From contig CALCMV010000325.1 in assembly GCA_937967535.1 (NCBI GenBank), positions 1 through 23,329 on the forward strand: a stretch of 23,329 nucleotides of DNA, in the 5' to 3' direction. The position numbers were made by a program, and so were the translations under genes. Origin of the DNA: an uncultured Saprospiraceae bacterium. Lineage in GTDB: Bacteria > Bacteroidota > Bacteroidia > Chitinophagales > Saprospiraceae. How positions within the stretch are numbered: the stretch's first letter is position 1; each line of letters starts with the position of its first letter. Of the stretch, positions 21,945 to 23,329 are shown piece by piece. Under the pieces are notes generated by a model. The model searched no databases. It saw only the letters and a program-made list of their open reading frames with translations, and was not told where the DNA came from.

Positions 21945-22139
21945 ATGGCTAGACCAACTACACTCGAAGAACGCAAGTTCATTGAAGACAAAGTAAAAGA
22001 TAATTGGACCTCCCAGACGATAGCTGATGCTTTAGGTATTTCCATTAAGACTGTCAACAAGTGGAGACAGCGCATAAAAAAAAGGTGTCATCACTTCCTC
22101 AATGGGTCGTCCGGTAAAAGGTGCATTGAGTACGTTTAG
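21945..22139 (+). CDS. Transposase first frame (helix-turn-helix)
   Basis: This 64-codon frame begins with MARPTTLEERKFIEDKVKDN and WTSQTIADALGISIKTVNKWR, a helix-turn-helix typical of transposase N-termini. After codon 46 it leaves the protein-like region: the codons past the A8 run (22076-22083) read CHHFLNGSSG. The second frame carries the natural continuation, KKGVITSSMGRPVKGAL. Joining them needs a net +1 (or -2) shift, or loss of one A from the run. So this is the N-terminal part of one transposase, made through slippage at the A-run, or a gene broken by a one-base insertion. By itself it would bind the iterons in the IS ends. Confidence 0.75.
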   Translation: MARPTTLEERKFIEDKVKDNWTSQTIADALGISIKTVNKWRQRIKKRCHHFLNGSSGKRCIEYV

Positions 22140-23220
22140 TGCTGAGATTGGTGAGCGTATCAAGTACCTGCGCGGACATAACGAAGGTTGGGGTGCTATC
22201 AGTATTCTGGTTGAATTACAATTGGAAGGCTATCCTCCACAAGATCTGCCCAGTGCGGATACCATTCATCGTTTTTTGGTGGAAAAAGGCTACATCAAAT
22301 ACAGAGAGCCGCGAGAGCCCCTGCCTGGCAAACCTCGAATCAAACGCAGTAGCTACTGTCACCAGAAATGGGAAATGGATGCCAAAGGAACTGTTGCAGT
22401 TAAGGGTGTTGGCTTTCAAGCACTCATTGATATCAAAGATGATTTTTCAAGAAAGTATTGTATGGCTTTTCCCATTGAAGTAGCCAACTCCAACACACAG
22501 CCCTCTACAAGACATTACAAATGGGCATTACGTCTGGCTTTCATAGAATCAGGTATGCCTAAAAACCTCCAAGTAGACAAAGACAGTGTATTCATTGAGA
22601 ACTCCAGCAAATCACCTTTTCCTTCAAAATTACATCTATGGCTATTGGCACTGGGTATAGATTTACACTTTATTGATAAACCGCCACCAGACCAAAATAA
22701 TATCGTTGAACGCTCACATTTAACAATTTTTAATCAAGCCCTCAAAGGAATATGTTATCCTGATTGGCATGCCCTTTTTGATAATATCAACTATAGGCGC
22801 AAGGTGTTGAATGAGAACTATCCCAGCCGAACTTTTAACAAAAAAGCACCTTTACAAGTCTATCCACAAGCGGCTCATTCTAAACGACCATACGCTATCA
22901 GAAAAGAAAAACAACTTTTGGATATGTCTAAAATTTACCGATTTTTAGGTAGAGGAAAATGGCACAGAAAAGTGGCACAAAATAAGTGTGTACATCTGGG
23001 CGGACAACGATACTACATCCGCCAAGCTATACCCGGAAATATCTTGACCATTACATTTTCCAGTAGGACTAAACAACTTATCTTTTACGATGTCAATGAA
23101 CTTGAATTGATTAGAATGAATATCAAGGGTATCTCCAAAGAAGCACTCATGGAGGGTACCACAAGGGAACTAACCAAGATATATGAACAAATTTATCAAG
23201 CAAGCAATTTCTCTTTATAA
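22102..23220 (+). CDS. Transposase second frame (DDE integrase core)
   Basis: This 372-codon frame carries the catalytic domain. A second helix-turn-helix-like region lies at about 10-65 (ERIKYLRGHNEGWGAISILV). The integrase core covers about 85-215, with likely catalytic residues D93 in WEMDAKG, D159 in QVDKDSVF and E203 in NNIVERSH. A C-terminal beta domain (about 295-345; HLGGQRYYIRQAIPG) fits the post-core region of rve-type transposases. The frame is open from before 22084, so the protein probably starts in the upstream frame and not at the ATG at 22102. Nothing in the domain looks broken. The family could be IS481-like or an unclassified rve group. Confidence 0.82.
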   Translation: MGRPVKGALSTFSAEIGERIKYLRGHNEGWGAISILVELQLEGYPPQDLPSADTIHRFLVEKGYIKYREPREPLPGKPRIKRSSYCHQKWEMDAKGTVAVKGVGFQALIDIKDDFSRKYCMAFPIEVANSNTQPSTRHYKWALRLAFIESGMPKNLQVDKDSVFIENSSKSPFPSKLHLWLLALGIDLHFIDKPPPDQNNIVERSHLTIFNQALKGICYPDWHALFDNINYRRKVLNENYPSRTFNKKAPLQVYPQAAHSKRPYAIRKEKQLLDMSKIYRFLGRGKWHRKVAQNKCVHLGGQRYYIRQAIPGNILTITFSSRTKQLIFYDVNELELIRMNIKGISKEALMEGTTRELTKIYEQIYQASNFSL

Positions 23221-23255
23221 CTCAAACTTGTTTGCTCGAAATATGGTAGCCAATA

Positions 23256-23319
23256 TACTACGACTTTTTAGTAGTTTGGCTACCACGACTTAGTACGAGT
23301 TATGTACCACGACTTAGTA
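23256..23319 (-). repeat. Three 15-bp iterons in the right IS end
   Basis: In mirror order to the left end, the units are at 23256-23270, 23281-23295 and 23305-23319, spaced 25 and 24 bases. The two outer ones both read TACCACGACTTAGTA on the + strand. Confidence 0.75.
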
Positions 23320-23329
23320 AGATTCAACA

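Larger units (their letters stand above)
21823..23329 (+). mobile_element. Insertion sequence with 78-bp terminal inverted repeats
   Basis: The left end (21823-21900) and right end (23252-23329) are inverted repeats matching at 72 of 78 positions, starting TGTTGAATCTTACTAAGTCG. Together they bound 1507 bases with a two-frame transposase. The right end coincides with the end of the window, so a target-site duplication cannot be checked and the element could extend by a few bases. The left flank is a tandem TAATGGT word (21802-21822). I cannot name the IS family with confidence. Confidence 0.88.

Noticed and set aside
1..23329. tRNA, rRNA, riboswitch or replication origin
   Set aside because: I looked for cloverleaf-like and conserved rRNA segments, known riboswitch cores near lysC and DnaA-box clusters, and saw none that I could defend by eye.

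Overview
The window looks like chromosomal DNA from a member of the Bacteroidota, probably near the Saprospiria/Chitinophagia. Three observations support this. Two secreted proteins end in type IX secretion (Por) sorting domains. Several genes are preceded by the phylum's TAnnTTTG -7 element without Shine-Dalgarno sites. The surE, small membrane protein and lpxB genes sit together as is common in that phylum. Gaps between genes are AT-rich and full of inverted repeats. This placement is an inference from protein families and promoter style; no rRNA or tRNA gene is present to confirm it.

Layout. 1-261 is the 5' part of a secreted protein gene (- strand). 643-1251 is an Nfu-type iron-sulfur scaffold gene facing a Thr-rich secreted protein with Cys-Cys repeats (1400-1915, - strand), with a shared terminator between them. 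1916-2881 has no intact gene but holds a hairpin repeat and a transposase remnant. topA (2882-5449) is followed by a cluster of palindromes. The surE, membrane protein and lpxB operon (8214 down to 5829) comes next, with lpxB carrying two of the same palindromes inside its coding sequence. xerD (8661-9572) follows. Next are an ECF sigma factor (11955-11413) and its presumed membrane anti-sigma factor with a C-terminal DUF6265-like domain (11166-9865). A GH73-like cell-wall hydrolase (13304-12471) is divergent from an S24-peptidase repressor (13520-14227). After these come lysC (15582-14302), a large T9SS-exported amidase-like protein (20637-17179) and a T9SS-exported haem-motif protein (17142-16018). 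The last two share an almost identical C-terminal module of about 236 residues. The window ends with an orphan OmpR-type response regulator (21099-21794) and an insertion sequence whose second terminal repeat ends on the last base.

How the genes relate. Most are housekeeping: Fe-S assembly, DNA topology, lipid A synthesis, chromosome dimer resolution and lysine/threonine/methionine biosynthesis. The accessory content is secreted or surface proteins, one sigma/anti-sigma pair, one autocleaving repressor, and mobile DNA.

The most unusual content is the repeat landscape. Nearly every gap holds a long inverted repeat. Short tandem 'words' abut start and stop codons. One 31-bp palindrome family occurs both between genes and in frame inside lpxB. 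The insertion sequence has three iteron-like 15-bp units in each end and an A8 run at the point where its two transposase frames would join.
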